The notes: a model not told the origin generated them from the letters alone. 64,000 nucleotides of DNA from Sphingomonas sp. TDK1 (GCF_001650735.1 NZ_LXVY01000016.1:43762-107761); one strand, 5' to 3'. Shown: positions 42,348 to 52,500, counted from the first letter of the stretch. A program made the numbers and translations.

Positions 42348-42830
42348 TCAGGCGTCGCGGATTGCGTGTTCCAGGTCGGCGGCATGCGCCGCGGCGGGTT
42401 CGGTCGGCGCGGCTGCGTCGGCAAGCTCCGTCTCCACCCGTGCACCGCCGGTGAGCGTACGGTGGACCGGACAGCGATCGGCAATCTCCAGCAGGCGGGC
42501 CCGCTGCACGGCATCCAGGTCGCCCTCGATCTCGATCCGGCGCGTGAACAGGTCCGCGGGCTGCACGCCCGCCTGGCGCTGGTGGCCGGCAAGCGTCCGG
42601 ATGCTCGTCACCGGCCACCCCTTTTGCAGCGCATAGACGCGCAGCGTCATCGTCGTGCACGCCGCTAGGGCGGAGGCGAGCATCTGATAGGGCGTCGGTC
42701 CGGTGCCCATGCCGCCGACCGACACCGGCTCGTCCAGCATCAGCGCCACGCCGGCCACCTGCAACGCCACCTGGAACTTGCCTGCGCCGGTATCCCGCGC
42801 GATCGCGTCCAGGGCCAGTTCGCTGCTCAT
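42348..42830 (-). CDS. OsmC family protein (two-cysteine paralog)
   Basis: A 160-residue OsmC-fold protein. The central helix carries the first conserved Cys in ASALAACTTMTLRVYALQKGW and the second in ADRCPVHRTL, the pair used for peroxide or hydroperoxide reduction in OsmC/Ohr enzymes. The ATG at 42830 overlaps the stop of the preceding OsmC paralog (ATGA). It is the third gene of a three-gene operon divergent from DoxX. Confidence 0.9.
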   Translation of the reverse strand: MSSELALDAIARDTGAGKFQVALQVAGVALMLDEPVSVGGMGTGPTPYQMLASALAACTTMTLRVYALQKGWPVTSIRTLAGHQRQAGVQPADLFTRRIEIEGDLDAVQRARLLEIADRCPVHRTLTGGARVETELADAAAPTEPAAAHAADLEHAIRDA

Positions 42831-43222
42831 GCCGTCTGCTCCACCAATGTCGTTTCGATCGCGATACCCTGCTTCAACGTCAGCGTCACCGGCGTGCGCT
42901 CGGCGATCTCCGCGAGCCGCGCACGGCCCGCCGCGTCCGGACCTGCGATGGTGAGGGTCCGCTTGATATGCCGCCCCTCGGCCACCCCAAGAATCCGCAG
43001 GTCGACATCGATCGAGTCGATTCGCCACCCCTTGCGGTCGGCGTACATGCGCAGCGTCATCGCCGTGCACGCCGCCAGCGCGGCGAGCAGCAGATCATAG
43101 GGCGCAGGGCCGGCATCCTGCCCGCCATTGCCGGGTGGCTCGTCGGCGACGATCGCGTGATGCCCCGCCTGGATCCGGGTTTCCATCCGCTCGGGACCGA
43201 TATGGGCAGTCGCATGTACCAT
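42827..43222 (-). CDS. OsmC family protein (one-cysteine paralog)
   Basis: A 131-residue OsmC-fold protein closely related to its neighbour (LAALAACTAMTLRMYADRKGW). It keeps the first Cys but has T-P-V-T (AERTPVTLTL) where the neighbour has C-P-V-H, so the second catalytic Cys is missing. It may rely on another thiol, act as a partner subunit, or bind ligand. It lies 10 bp after the small 104-residue gene and overlaps the next OsmC gene by 4 bp. Confidence 0.9.
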   Translation of the reverse strand: MVHATAHIGPERMETRIQAGHHAIVADEPPGNGGQDAGPAPYDLLLAALAACTAMTLRMYADRKGWRIDSIDVDLRILGVAEGRHIKRTLTIAGPDAAGRARLAEIAERTPVTLTLKQGIAIETTLVEQTA

Positions 43223-43232
43223 CGTCGTCGAC

Positions 43233-43547
43233 TCAAATCGCCAGCAGCGCGATCGCTTCGATCTGCGCGGGGTTGAAGCCATGATCGGCGAGCACCGGCA
43301 CCAGTTCGGCCGCGGGCATGCGCTGGCGACGCGTCGCGCAGACGAATTGCCGGATCGCCTCGAGCCGCGGATTGGCCAGCGGGGTGGACCGGCGCGAACC
43401 GAACAGCGCTTCCGCCACCCGGCCCAGCAGTGATGGGCGCGCCGTTGCGGACAACACGCTACACCCACAGGCAGCGGCGTCCTGAAAGGCAACGGAGACC
43501 GCTGCCCATTCGGTCTGGCTCAATTCGGGCGGTGCTTGACGATCCAT
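43233..43547 (-). CDS. small protein of unknown function, first gene of OsmC operon
   Basis: A 104-residue soluble protein. AAAGGAGG lies five bases upstream of ATG 43547, an excellent ribosome binding site. It contains a short Cys pair (AAACGCSVLSATA, C-x-C) and a C-terminal helical region (AELVPVLADHGFNPAQIEAIALLAI) that ends the protein. I do not recognise the family. It heads an operon with two OsmC genes, so it may belong to the same thiol or peroxide response. Confidence 0.7.
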   Translation of the reverse strand: MDRQAPPELSQTEWAAVSVAFQDAAACGCSVLSATARPSLLGRVAEALFGSRRSTPLANPRLEAIRQFVCATRRQRMPAAELVPVLADHGFNPAQIEAIALLAI

Positions 43548-43632
43548 TGAAACCTCCTTTGTCGCCCCCTTTGATAGCCCGCACCGGCCGTTCGGATCAG
43601 CCGGATAGTTCTGGCGCTTTCGTTCGAGAAAA

Positions 43633-43651
43633 TCGAAAAGCCTCTTTTCGA
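43633..43651. promoter_or_regulatory. perfect palindrome in OsmC/DoxX divergent promoter
   Basis: 8-bp arms TCGAAAAG and CTTTTCGA with a 3-bp centre, 86 bp upstream of the OsmC operon start and 113 bp upstream of the doxX start, in an AT-richer divergent gap. It is a good candidate operator for a dimeric regulator (for example MarR/OhrR type); no regulator gene is adjacent. Confidence 0.6.
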
Positions 43652-43763
43652 TATAGTAGAACGTATGGGTCGATTTTATTCCAGTTTTCAACGTATCTCG
43701 TCAGGGCCAATTTCCGGTCACCAGGCGAGGCAGATTGGTCCCCGCCACTTTCGGAGACACATC

Positions 43764-44183
43764 ATGGCTACCGCCCCCCTATCCGCCACTGCCACCCCTA
43801 CCAACGTTCAGTCGGCCCTGCCGCTGCTCGGCCGCATCGGGCTCGCGACGATCTTCCTGCTTAGCGGCCTATCGAAGCTGGCGGCACCGGCGGCGACCAT
43901 CGGCTATATCGCGTCCTCCGGTCTGCCTCTGCCGCAGCTGGGCTTCGCCATCGCGCTGCTGGTCGAACTGGGCGGCGGCATCGCGCTGATCCTCGGCTAC
44001 CGCACCCGCACCGTCGCCGCCATCCTGGCCGCCTTCTCGGTCGCGACCGCGCTGGCGTTCCACTCAGCGCTGGGCGACCAGAACCAGTTCATCCACTTCT
44101 TCAAGAACATCGCAATGGCGGGTGGCCTGTTGCAGGTCGTCGCGTTCGGCGCGGGTGGCTGGAGCCTCGACGCCCGCCGCTGA
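43764..44183 (+). CDS. DoxX family membrane protein
   Basis: A 139-residue protein with four hydrophobic helices. The DoxX signature is visible: LGRIGLATIFLLSGLSKLAAP, then PQLGFAIALLVELGGGIALILGYRTR and HFFKNIAMAGGLLQVV. DoxX-like proteins are linked to membrane redox or thiol stress responses. ATG 43764 (MATAPLSATATP) follows a purine-rich leader. It is divergent from two OsmC genes and ends with a clear intrinsic terminator. Confidence 0.92.
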   Translation: MATAPLSATATPTNVQSALPLLGRIGLATIFLLSGLSKLAAPAATIGYIASSGLPLPQLGFAIALLVELGGGIALILGYRTRTVAAILAAFSVATALAFHSALGDQNQFIHFFKNIAMAGGLLQVVAFGAGGWSLDARR

Positions 44184-44223
44184 AACTGCCGCAGAAGCGC
44201 AGGCCGCACGGGCTAGTGGAACG

Positions 44224-44250
44224 GGGCCGCGCCGATGGTGCGGCCCTTTT
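44224..44250 (+). terminator. intrinsic terminator of doxX
   Basis: GGGCCGC and GCGGCCC arms (7 bp) around a 9-nt loop, followed directly by TTTT, 40 bp after the doxX stop. Confidence 0.8.
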
Positions 44251-44318
44251 CACATCCCAATCCTTCGTACAGGCGAAGACCTGCGCGGGCTGGGCTACAC
44301 GGGGGCGAGGAGAGCGCC

Positions 44319-44627
44319 ATGACCCGTTGCACGCACATGAATTCCGAGACAGTCCGGGACGTTACGCCGAGCGCGCTCGGCTGCGAGGAATGCCTGAAGA
44401 CCGGCAGCTGGTGGGTACATCTGCGGCTGTGCCGGGAATGCGGTCATGTCGGCTGCTGCGACCAGTCGCCCAATCGCCATGCTACCGCGCATTTCCGCGA
44501 GACCGGCCACCCGATCATGGAAGGCTATGACCCTCCCGAAGGCTGGGGCTGGTGCTATGCCGACGGAATCGAAGTGGATCTGCCTGACCAGACGCCGCAG
44601 CGCGGACCGATCCCCAGCTTCTTCTGA
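44319..44627 (+). CDS. UBP-type zinc finger domain protein
   Basis: A 102-residue protein that is essentially one ZnF-UBP domain: a CTHM start, CEECLKTGSWWVHLRLCRECGHVGCCDQ with paired cysteines, and the His-rich RHATAHFRETGHPIMEGY. ATG 44319 has GGAGAG upstream. In eukaryotes such fingers bind ubiquitin C-termini; in bacteria they occur alone or fused to transporters, with unknown role. It may share a transcript with the following MFS gene. Confidence 0.9.
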   Translation: MTRCTHMNSETVRDVTPSALGCEECLKTGSWWVHLRLCRECGHVGCCDQSPNRHATAHFRETGHPIMEGYDPPEGWGWCYADGIEVDLPDQTPQRGPIPSFF

Positions 44628-44693
44628 AGGCCGCGTGGACAGCCGCGGACCACGCGCTAAGACGGTGCCGATGACCGCGCCTGCATCGCTACG

Positions 44694-45986
44694 ATGACCC
44701 CATCCAGCCCGCCGCCGGCGCCCCGAGCCGCACTGCTGCTGTTCGGCGCCGGCGACTTCGCCTTCAACCTCTACTGGCAGGCGGTGAATCTCTACCTCCT
44801 GTTCTTCTATATCGACACGCTGCGGCTGGCGCCGGCGCTGGCTGGTACGCTGTTCCTGATCGGCGCGGGGTGGGACGGAATCGCCGATTTCACGGCCGGC
44901 GTGGTCGCGGAACGGATGCGGCGGCCCTATCGCTGGCTGATCGGCTGGGGCGCTTTGCCGCTTGGACTTGCCTTTGTGGCGATGTTCGCTGCGCCGCGCG
45001 GTGCCTGGGCGGCGGCGCTGATCGCCCAGCTCGGCTTTCGCACCCTCTACGCCTTCACCAACATTCCCTATGCGGCCTGGACGACCCGGCTGGCCGGAAC
45101 CGGTGCGGAGCGATCGCTGCTCGCCGGCCTCCGCATGATTTTCGGCGCCGTCGCGGCGACGCTCGTCGCCGGCACCCTCCCCCGGCTGGTGACCGCATTG
45201 GGCAGCTATGCAGCGGCCGGCGCACTGCTGGCGACGCTGGGCGTGCCCTTGCTGCTGACGATCGCGTGGCGCGTGCCCGAACGACGTCCGTCGAGCGAGG
45301 CGGCGGTTCGCCCCCGGATCGGTTTGGCGCTCGCGCTGCTGGCGCGCAACCGCGCCTTCGTGGCGCTCAACCTCGCCGCGGCCGCGGGTGCCGCCGCGGC
45401 CGCGCTCACGACGCAATCGGTACTTTACTTCTTTCGCTACGTGCTCGCCAACGATCCGGCGGGGCCGCGCGCACTGGCGGCGATGGCGTTCGCAAGTCTG
45501 GTGGCAACGCCGCTCTGGACGCTCGCTGCACGCCACGCGGGCGCACGTGCGGCATGGCTGGCGGCCTGCGGCCTTGCACTTGCGCTGCCGGCCGGGTTCG
45601 TCCTCCTGCCAGCGCCCGGCGTGGTTGCCGCGACGCTGTTCCTGCTGGGGATGCAGGTAGCGTTCGCCGGCTTCGGGCTGGCGGCCTGGACGCTGCTCCC
45701 CGACAGCGTCGACTGGGGCGCGGCACGCAGCGGGGTCCGGGTGGAGGCGATCGCCTTCGGCACCTTTGCGCTCGCCCAGAAAGCGGCTCTGGCAGTGGCC
45801 GGCTTCGCGATCGGGACGATCTATCAGGCGAACGGGTTCATCGCCGGTGTCCCGCAAGGCCCGGCGAGCCTCGCGGCGATCCGCTGGCTGATGCTCGCCG
45901 GGCCGGCCGCGCTGCTGCTGGCCGCGCTGGCCGCGATCCTCGCCCTGCCCCTTCGGCGAGACACGCTGGCCAGACTGGCAAGGTGA
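44694..45986 (+). CDS. MFS transporter, GPH (glycoside-cation symporter) type
   Basis: A 430-residue inner-membrane transporter with 12 hydrophobic helices. The N-terminal GAGDFAFNLYWQAVNLYLLFFY and the DGIADFTAGVVAERM loop (Asp residues in helix 2 region) match glycoside-pentoside-hexuronide:cation symporters such as MelB. NIPYAAWTTRLA is the family's N-x-P-Y motif. It converges on the GH3 beta-glucosidase and probably imports the oligosaccharide that enzyme or its pathway uses. Confidence 0.88.
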   Translation: MTPSSPPPAPRAALLLFGAGDFAFNLYWQAVNLYLLFFYIDTLRLAPALAGTLFLIGAGWDGIADFTAGVVAERMRRPYRWLIGWGALPLGLAFVAMFAAPRGAWAAALIAQLGFRTLYAFTNIPYAAWTTRLAGTGAERSLLAGLRMIFGAVAATLVAGTLPRLVTALGSYAAAGALLATLGVPLLLTIAWRVPERRPSSEAAVRPRIGLALALLARNRAFVALNLAAAAGAAAAALTTQSVLYFFRYVLANDPAGPRALAAMAFASLVATPLWTLAARHAGARAAWLAACGLALALPAGFVLLPAPGVVAATLFLLGMQVAFAGFGLAAWTLLPDSVDWGAARSGVRVEAIAFGTFALAQKAALAVAGFAIGTIYQANGFIAGVPQGPASLAAIRWLMLAGPAALLLAALAAILALPLRRDTLARLAR

Positions 45987-45988
45987 AG

Positions 45989-46014
45989 GATTCTCCTCCG
46001 AGCGGGGGAGAATC
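45989..46014. terminator. bidirectional hairpin between MFS and GH3 genes
   Basis: Perfect 8-bp arms GATTCTCC and GGAGAATC with a 10-nt loop in the 34-bp gap between two convergent genes. No long T-run. Confidence 0.6.
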
Positions 46015-46020
46015 GGGGCA

Positions 46021-48309
46021 TCACACGAGTTCGAAGCTGCCGGACACGCCTTCCGCCTCTGCGGAGGGTGCGATCCAGAGTTGGAATGTGCCGGGCTCCA
46101 CCGTCGGCTTCAGCGCTTGACCGATGAAGAGCAGATCGGCGCGCGTGAGCGTGAACTGCACCTGCTTCCGCTCGCCCGGCTTCAGAGCGACACGGCGGAA
46201 CGCCTTGAGCTCGCGCACGGGACGGGTGACGCTGGCCGCCACGTCGCGGATATAGAGCTGCACGACTTCTTCCGCCGCGTGGCTGCCGCTGTTGGCGATC
46301 GTCGCCGACACCATGAGCTTGCCGTCGACAGTGAGCTTGCCCCCGCCCAGATCCAGGTCGCTATACGCGATCTTGCCATAGGTCAGGCCGTGGCCGAACG
46401 GGAACAGCGCCTGGTTCGGAAACTCGCGATAATGCGTCTTGTATTCCTGCAACGGCCCCGCCGGATTGGGTCGCCCGGTGGGCTTGTGGTCGTAGTGATA
46501 GGGCTCCTGCCCCGTCGCCTGCGGGAAAGACACTGGCAGCCGCGCCGAAGGCCCGACCGCGCCGAACAGCACGTCGGCGATCGCCGGACCGTCCTGCGAC
46601 CCCAGGAACCAGGTAACGAGGAGCGCCGGCGCCTTCAGCACCGCGCCTTCCAGCGCGAGCGCCCGGCCGTTGCGCAGCAGCACCACGACCGGCTTGCCCG
46701 TCGCTGCCACGGCCTCCGCCAATGCCATCTGGGCGGGCGGCACGACGATGGCCGAGCGCGACTGTGCCTCGCCCGACATGCGGGCATGCTCGCCGATCGC
46801 CAGCACCACCACATCGGCAGCGCGCGCAGCGGCCACCGACGCCTCGATCCCCCCCGCGATGGGAGCGTCGAACCCGGCACCCTCGGTCACGCTCACCAGC
46901 GCCGGATCCTGAACGATCGCTTTCACGCCGCTTGCCAGGTCCACCGCTTCGGCATCGGTGCCATAGACGTTCCAGGGACCGATCTGGTCGTGCAGACCGC
47001 TGGCGAACGGACCAATCAGCGCGATCTTCTTGCCCGAACGTGCCAGCGGCAGCAGTTCGCCTTCGTTCTTCAGCATCACGATCGAGCGCGAACCCGCCTC
47101 CCGCGCGAGGGCGAGATTGGCACGGGTGCGAACGCGCGCCTTCTCCCGCGCCGGATCAATGCGGCGGAAGGGATCGTCGAACAGCCCCAGCTGCACCTTC
47201 AGCGCCAGCACCCGCCGCACCGCTTCATCGAGCCGCGCCATCGGCACGTCGCCCTTGGCGACCAGGTCCGGCAGGTGACGAATGTAGAAGCCGCTCTGCA
47301 TACTCATGTCGACCCCGGCGAGGAAGGCCAGCTTGGTTGCCTCACGCGCGTCGGCCGCGAACCCGTGCGCGATCAGTTCCTCGTCCGCGGTGTAGTCGGA
47401 GACGACGACGCCATCGAAGCCCCATTCACGGCGCAGCACTTCGGTCAGCAGCCATTCGTTCGCCGTGGCGGGGATGCCGGAGAGTTCGTTGAACGAGGCC
47501 ATCACCGCGGGCGCACCCGCCTCCAGCGCGGACTGGAACGGCGGGAAATAGATCTCGCGCAGCGTCCGTTCGGAAATGTCGACCGTGTGGTAGTCGAGCC
47601 CGGCTTCCACCGCACCATAGGCGGCGAAATGCTTGGCGCAGGCCGCGACGGCATCTGCCGCACCCAGGCCATGCGCCCCCTGGAAACCGCGCACCCGTGC
47701 CGCGGCCATCAGCGTGCCGAGCAGCACGTCCTCGCCGGCACCCTCCACGCTGCGGCCCCAGCGGGCATCGCGCGTGATGTCGACCATTGGCGCGAAGGTC
47801 CAGTCGATGCCAGAGGCGGCCGCCTCCACCGCCGCCACGCGGGCGGTGCGCTCGGCAAGGTCGGGATCGAAGCTCGCCGCCTCGCCCATCGGCACGGGGA
47901 AGACCGTGCGGAAGCCATGGATCACGTCGGCGGCGAACAGGAGCGGGATCTTGAGCCGCGACTCGCGCGTCGCCACGGTCTGCATCCGCTTGGCCATGGC
48001 CGCGCCGTTGCCGTTGAAGACGCCGGTCAGGCGCCCTGCCCGCACCTCCGCCAGCTGCCCGTCGAAGTTCGACGATGCACCCGCCGGATTGAGCGTCACC
48101 GCCGCGCCGCCCGACCAGGCGGCCGCCATCAGGGTAAGCTGCCCGGCCTTCTCCTCAACGGTCATTTTGGCGAGCAGCGACTCGACCGAGGCGGGCAGTT
48201 TCTGCGCGCCCGCCTGCAGCAGCATCGCCCGCGCCGGGCTGGCCGCCCAGGCCGCGGCAGCACCTGCCCCGATCAGTATCGCACGCCTGGAAATATGGCC
48301 GTCTTTCAC
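46021..48309 (-). CDS. bglX: GH3 beta-glucosidase, exported
   Basis: A 762-residue glycoside hydrolase family 3 enzyme. The N terminus SRRAILIGAGAAAAWAASPARA looks like a Tat signal (twin Arg). The (beta/alpha)8 domain has KHFAAYGAVEAGLDYHTVDIS and the nucleophile Asp305 in VVSDYTADEEL; the alpha/beta sandwich and fibronectin III-like C-terminal domain (PVRELKAFRRVALKPGE) follow, the BglX layout. It releases glucose from beta-linked oligosaccharides in the periplasm. GTG 48309 has GGAGGAA upstream. It is divergent from a LacI regulator with a shared perfect operator. Confidence 0.93.
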   Translation of the reverse strand: MKDGHISRRAILIGAGAAAAWAASPARAMLLQAGAQKLPASVESLLAKMTVEEKAGQLTLMAAAWSGGAAVTLNPAGASSNFDGQLAEVRAGRLTGVFNGNGAAMAKRMQTVATRESRLKIPLLFAADVIHGFRTVFPVPMGEAASFDPDLAERTARVAAVEAAASGIDWTFAPMVDITRDARWGRSVEGAGEDVLLGTLMAAARVRGFQGAHGLGAADAVAACAKHFAAYGAVEAGLDYHTVDISERTLREIYFPPFQSALEAGAPAVMASFNELSGIPATANEWLLTEVLRREWGFDGVVVSDYTADEELIAHGFAADAREATKLAFLAGVDMSMQSGFYIRHLPDLVAKGDVPMARLDEAVRRVLALKVQLGLFDDPFRRIDPAREKARVRTRANLALAREAGSRSIVMLKNEGELLPLARSGKKIALIGPFASGLHDQIGPWNVYGTDAEAVDLASGVKAIVQDPALVSVTEGAGFDAPIAGGIEASVAAARAADVVVLAIGEHARMSGEAQSRSAIVVPPAQMALAEAVAATGKPVVVLLRNGRALALEGAVLKAPALLVTWFLGSQDGPAIADVLFGAVGPSARLPVSFPQATGQEPYHYDHKPTGRPNPAGPLQEYKTHYREFPNQALFPFGHGLTYGKIAYSDLDLGGGKLTVDGKLMVSATIANSGSHAAEEVVQLYIRDVAASVTRPVRELKAFRRVALKPGERKQVQFTLTRADLLFIGQALKPTVEPGTFQLWIAPSAEAEGVSGSFELV

Positions 48310-48378
48310 GCGTTTCCTCCCTTGGCACGACCGCGCTTAGGCCGCCGCATCATCAATCTTGCAACCCGCTATTGCTTC

Positions 48379-48394
48379 ATGTAACCGGTTACAT
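48379..48394. promoter_or_regulatory. LacI-type operator, perfect 16-bp palindrome
   Basis: ATGTAACCGGTTACAT with a central CCGG, the form expected for LacI/GalR operators. It sits 69 bp upstream of the GH3 start and 70 bp upstream of the lacI start, so it can repress both divergent promoters. Confidence 0.88.
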
Positions 48395-48464
48395 CAAGAG
48401 CTTCAGGCCGCCACCTGCAAAACGAGCGGCGTCATCCAATATGAAGGAGGGGACGAACCACGCC

Positions 48465-49499
48465 ATGCCGAACGCCACGATCCGTGATGTCGCGCGTGAA
48501 GCGTCGGTGTCCGTCGCGTCGGTTTCGCGTGCGTTGAACGGCGCCACCAACATTCGCCCCGAACTGCGCGATCACATTCGCGATGTGGCCAACCGGCTCG
48601 GCTATGTCCCTCATGCCGGCGCGCGGAACCTCAGCCTCGCGCGCTCTTCCACCATCGGCGTGGTCGTTCCCGATCTCCACGGCGAATTCTTCTCGGAATT
48701 GCTGCGCGGTATGGACCGCCAGGCATCCGAACTCGGCCTGCACCTGCTGCTGATGGTGATGCACGGCGAGGCGGATCGTGGCGTGACGGCGCTACATGCG
48801 ATGCGGGGTCGTGTGGACGGCCTCGTCGTGATGGCACCGCAGATCACCTCGGACGAGCTGTTCGCGCATCTGCCGAAGTCAATGCCCTCGGTGCTGGTCA
48901 ACTGCGCGCCGCATGACGGCGTCCGCCCCGAACTCCGGGTAGACAACGTTGCCGGAGCGGTTGCGGTCGTCGAGCATCTCGCCGCCGGCGGGTGCCGTCA
49001 CCTCGTCCACATCGCCGGCCCGGTTGACAATATCGACGCGCGAGAGCGCTTGCAGGGCACCCGCGAAGCCTGTGCGCGGCTGGGGCTGGCGCTCCGCGTG
49101 GTCGCCGGCGATTTCCTCGAAGACTCCGGCACCGCGGCCATCGCGACGCTGCAGGCCGAGGGTGCCGCATATGACGCGGTGTTCGCCGCCAATGACATGA
49201 TGGCGGTGGGCGCGCTGATGGCGCTGAAGCGCGCGGGCGTCGCGGTGCCGGAACAGATCGCCGTGGCGGGGTTCGACAACATCCCCCTCACCCGCCTGAT
49301 TTCGCCGGCGCTCACCACCGCCAGCATCGACATTGCCGAATTCGGCGCGCGCGCCGTGGTGCGCCTCGCCGGACTGATCGACGGCGCCGCCGACGACACG
49401 CTCGAATGGCGCGCGCCGATCGTGATAGCGCGGGAGTCCACCCGCCAACTACCTAAAAACACAACAGAAAACCCGATCCGCCGGGGAGATAGAGAGTGA
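48465..49499 (+). CDS. LacI family transcriptional regulator
   Basis: A 344-residue repressor. The N-terminal helix-turn-helix (TIRDVAREASVSVASVSRAL NG) and hinge are followed by a sugar-binding periplasmic-protein-like domain (VVVPDLHGEFFSELLRGMD; FAANDMMAVGALMALKRAG; VAGFDNIPLTRLISPALTT). ATG 48465 has AAGGAGGGG upstream; the frame is open further 5'. The 16-bp palindrome upstream is its likely operator. It overlaps or abuts the TonB receptor gene, so it probably controls the whole glycan locus. Confidence 0.95.
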   Translation: MPNATIRDVAREASVSVASVSRALNGATNIRPELRDHIRDVANRLGYVPHAGARNLSLARSSTIGVVVPDLHGEFFSELLRGMDRQASELGLHLLLMVMHGEADRGVTALHAMRGRVDGLVVMAPQITSDELFAHLPKSMPSVLVNCAPHDGVRPELRVDNVAGAVAVVEHLAAGGCRHLVHIAGPVDNIDARERLQGTREACARLGLALRVVAGDFLEDSGTAAIATLQAEGAAYDAVFAANDMMAVGALMALKRAGVAVPEQIAVAGFDNIPLTRLISPALTTASIDIAEFGARAVVRLAGLIDGAADDTLEWRAPIVIARESTRQLPKNTTENPIRRGDRE

Positions 49500-49501
49500 C
49501 C

Positions 49502-52500
49502 ATGAACAAGCTAGTATTGCGTTCCGCATTGCTGACGATGACCGTGCTGGGCAGCGGTGCCCTGCTCGCCCCCGCCCCTGCCATGGCTCAGGTCGGCCAG
49601 GCATCGCTGCGCGGCACCATAACCGCGCCCGCCAACAATCCCGTGCTCGAAGTCACCGCGATCGAAACCGCGACCGGCATCCGCCGCACCGCCACGGTCG
49701 GTGCCGACGGCAGCTACAACTTCGCCTCGCTGCGCCCGGCGACCTATCGCCTGGAGATCAAGCTGCAGAACGGCGTCCGCAACTCGGACGAGTTCACGCT
49801 GCGCGTCGGCCAGAATGCCGGCCTAGACCTTGACCTCTCCGCCAACAGTGCGCCGGCCGCCGATACCGGCGCGGCCGCTGCGGACGGCGGCGCGCCCGCA
49901 CCCGCGGGCGGCGACGAGATCGTCGTCACCGGCAACCGCATCCGCTCGCTGGACGGCGGCCAGGTCGGCATCAACATCACCCAGCGGCTGATCGAGCAGC
50001 TGCCGCAGAACAACCGCAACTTCCTGGCCTTCGCCGATCTCGCCCCGGGCGTGCGCTTCATCGAAGGCGCCAACGGCACGTCGAGCATCAAGGGCGGCGC
50101 GCAGGACAGCCGCACCGTCAACGTGTTCATCGACGGCGTCAGCCAGAAGGACTATGTCCTCAAGAACGGGATCACCGGCCAAGACAGCTCGGCAGGCAAC
50201 CCGTTCCCGCAGCTCGCGATCGGCGAGTATCAGGTGCTCTCGTCCAACTACAAGGCCGAGTTCGACCAGGTAAGTTCGGTGGCGATCACCGCCGCCACCA
50301 AGTCGGGCACCAACGAATTCCACGGCGAAGGCTTTATCGACTTCACCAACCAGGATCTCCGCGCGCGCCGGCCTACCGAACTGTTCCCGACCAAGCGCGA
50401 TAAGGTGGATTCCAGCAACAAGCAGTTCGGTCTCGCGCTAGGCGGCCCGATCATCCAGGATCGCGCTCATTTCTTCGTCACCTACGAAGGCAAGCGGATC
50501 GACAGCCCCTATGACGTGCGGCCGGAAAACGGCGTGTCGACCAGCATCTTTCCGTCGCAATATCAGCAGTATTTCGGCACCTTCTCGCAGCGCTTCAACG
50601 AAGACCTCTATTTCGGCAAGATCGACATCGAGCCGAGCGACAAGGATCTGATCGAGCTGACCGGCAAGTATCGCAAAGAGTCCGGCTCGCAGATCGCGAC
50701 GGGCGTAAGCGCATCCAACACGGCTACGTTGAACAAGGTCGACGAGAAGCGCTTCATGCTGCGCTGGCAGCGCAGCGAGGACAGCTGGATCAACGACGCC
50801 CGTATTTCCTATCAGGATACGAAGTGGGCACCGACGCCGGAAAGCTCTGGTAACGCCTATTTCTTCCAGGCATCGACGCGGAACAACGGCAACTTCACCC
50901 GCACCGATCTGCTGCGCTTCGGCGGCGGCGGCAGCCAGCAAAACAAGGGCCAGAAAGGCTGGACGCTACAGGACGACTTCACTTGGACGGGCTTTGACGG
51001 ACACACCATTAAGGTCGGCGCGAAAGCGAGCTTCATCCGCCTGCGCTCGGTCGAACAGAACCGCGCCAACCCGCAATATACCTACGACATCAACGCGTTC
51101 AGCCCCACCGGCTTCAACGACCAGATCCCCTATCGCGTGGACTTCGGCGTCCCGACCGGCAACGGCCCGGTCGACATCCGCTCGAACAACTTCCAGTTCG
51201 GCGTCTATGCGCAGGACGATTGGGACGTCACGTCCCACCTGACCCTGAACCTGGGTCTGCGCTGGGATTACGAACGCACGCCCGCCTTCGTCAATTTCGT
51301 CACCTCTCAGGAAAACCTGACGGCGGTCTCGCCGACCAATTATCCAAACTTGGTCAACGCCGACTATAACATCAACGACTTCATCTCGAACGGCCACAAC
51401 CGGAAGACCTTCACCGGCGCCTTCCAGCCGCGCCTGGGCTTCACCTATCGTATCGACGAGGCGGGCCGCTTCGCGGTGTTCGGCGGCTATGGTCGCTCCT
51501 ACGATCGCAACCAGTTCGACTTCCTCCAGCAGGAAGTCAACCAGGGCGCCTATGCGGTGCGCAACTTCAACTTCCGCGGCGCGGACTCCAATCCGAACAA
51601 TGCCTGTCAGGGCGCGGACGCATCGACCTGCGTCACCTGGAACCCGATCTATCTAACGCCTGAAGGCCGCCAGCAGCTGCTCGCCGACGCGACGGGCGGC
51701 GGACGCGAGTTCCGCTTCCTCAAGAACGATCTCAAGGTTCCCTATTCGGACCAGTTCAGCCTGGGTATCCGCGGCCGCTTCAACCAGATCGGCCTCGAGC
51801 TGGGCTACAGCCACATCGCCAGCCGCAACGGCTTCGCATTCCTGCTCGGCAATCGCCGGCCGGACGGCAGCTTCTTCTTCAACGATCCGACCAACCCGAC
51901 GGACACGCCGGCGCCGCCCTTCGGCTTCTCGCCCCCGGGCTATCGCAGCATCATCCTCGGCACAAACGGGCTGAAGACCGACGCGGACTCGGTCTATTTC
52001 AAGGTCACCAAGGCCTATACGCAGGCGTCGCCCTGGAGCCTGGACGCGACCTACACCTATACCGAAGCCACCGAAAACCAGTTCGGCGACACCTATCTGC
52101 TCGATTTCCCGTCGATCGATAACTACCCGATGCTGCGCTCGTCGGGCGTGCCGCGGCACCGGCTGGTGATGGCCGGTAGCGTCGACCTGCCGCTGGGCTT
52201 CGCCTTCTCGTCGAAGTTCCAGATTGAATCGGCCACCTACCAGAAGGCACTGCTCAATCAGTCCAACCCGTTCCAGAATGTGATCGTCGGCCGCGAGACC
52301 GATGGATCGGGCGGCGGCTGGGGCCGGCGGCAGCTGGATATCGCGCTCACCAAATATGTGCCGATCCACTTCATCAGCGACCAGACGCGCCTGCGCTTCC
52401 GCCTCGACATGCTGAACGTCTTCAATGACTACAATTACATCACTTTCAATAACGACCCCGCCTCCACGAACTGGGGCGCGCGCAGCAGCTACGACGTGGG

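Noticed and set aside
46081..48384. A 767-codon plus-strand open frame opposite the GH3 gene
   Set aside because: His/Arg-rich shadow; the GH3 gene has a Tat signal, catalytic Asp and a good ribosome binding site.
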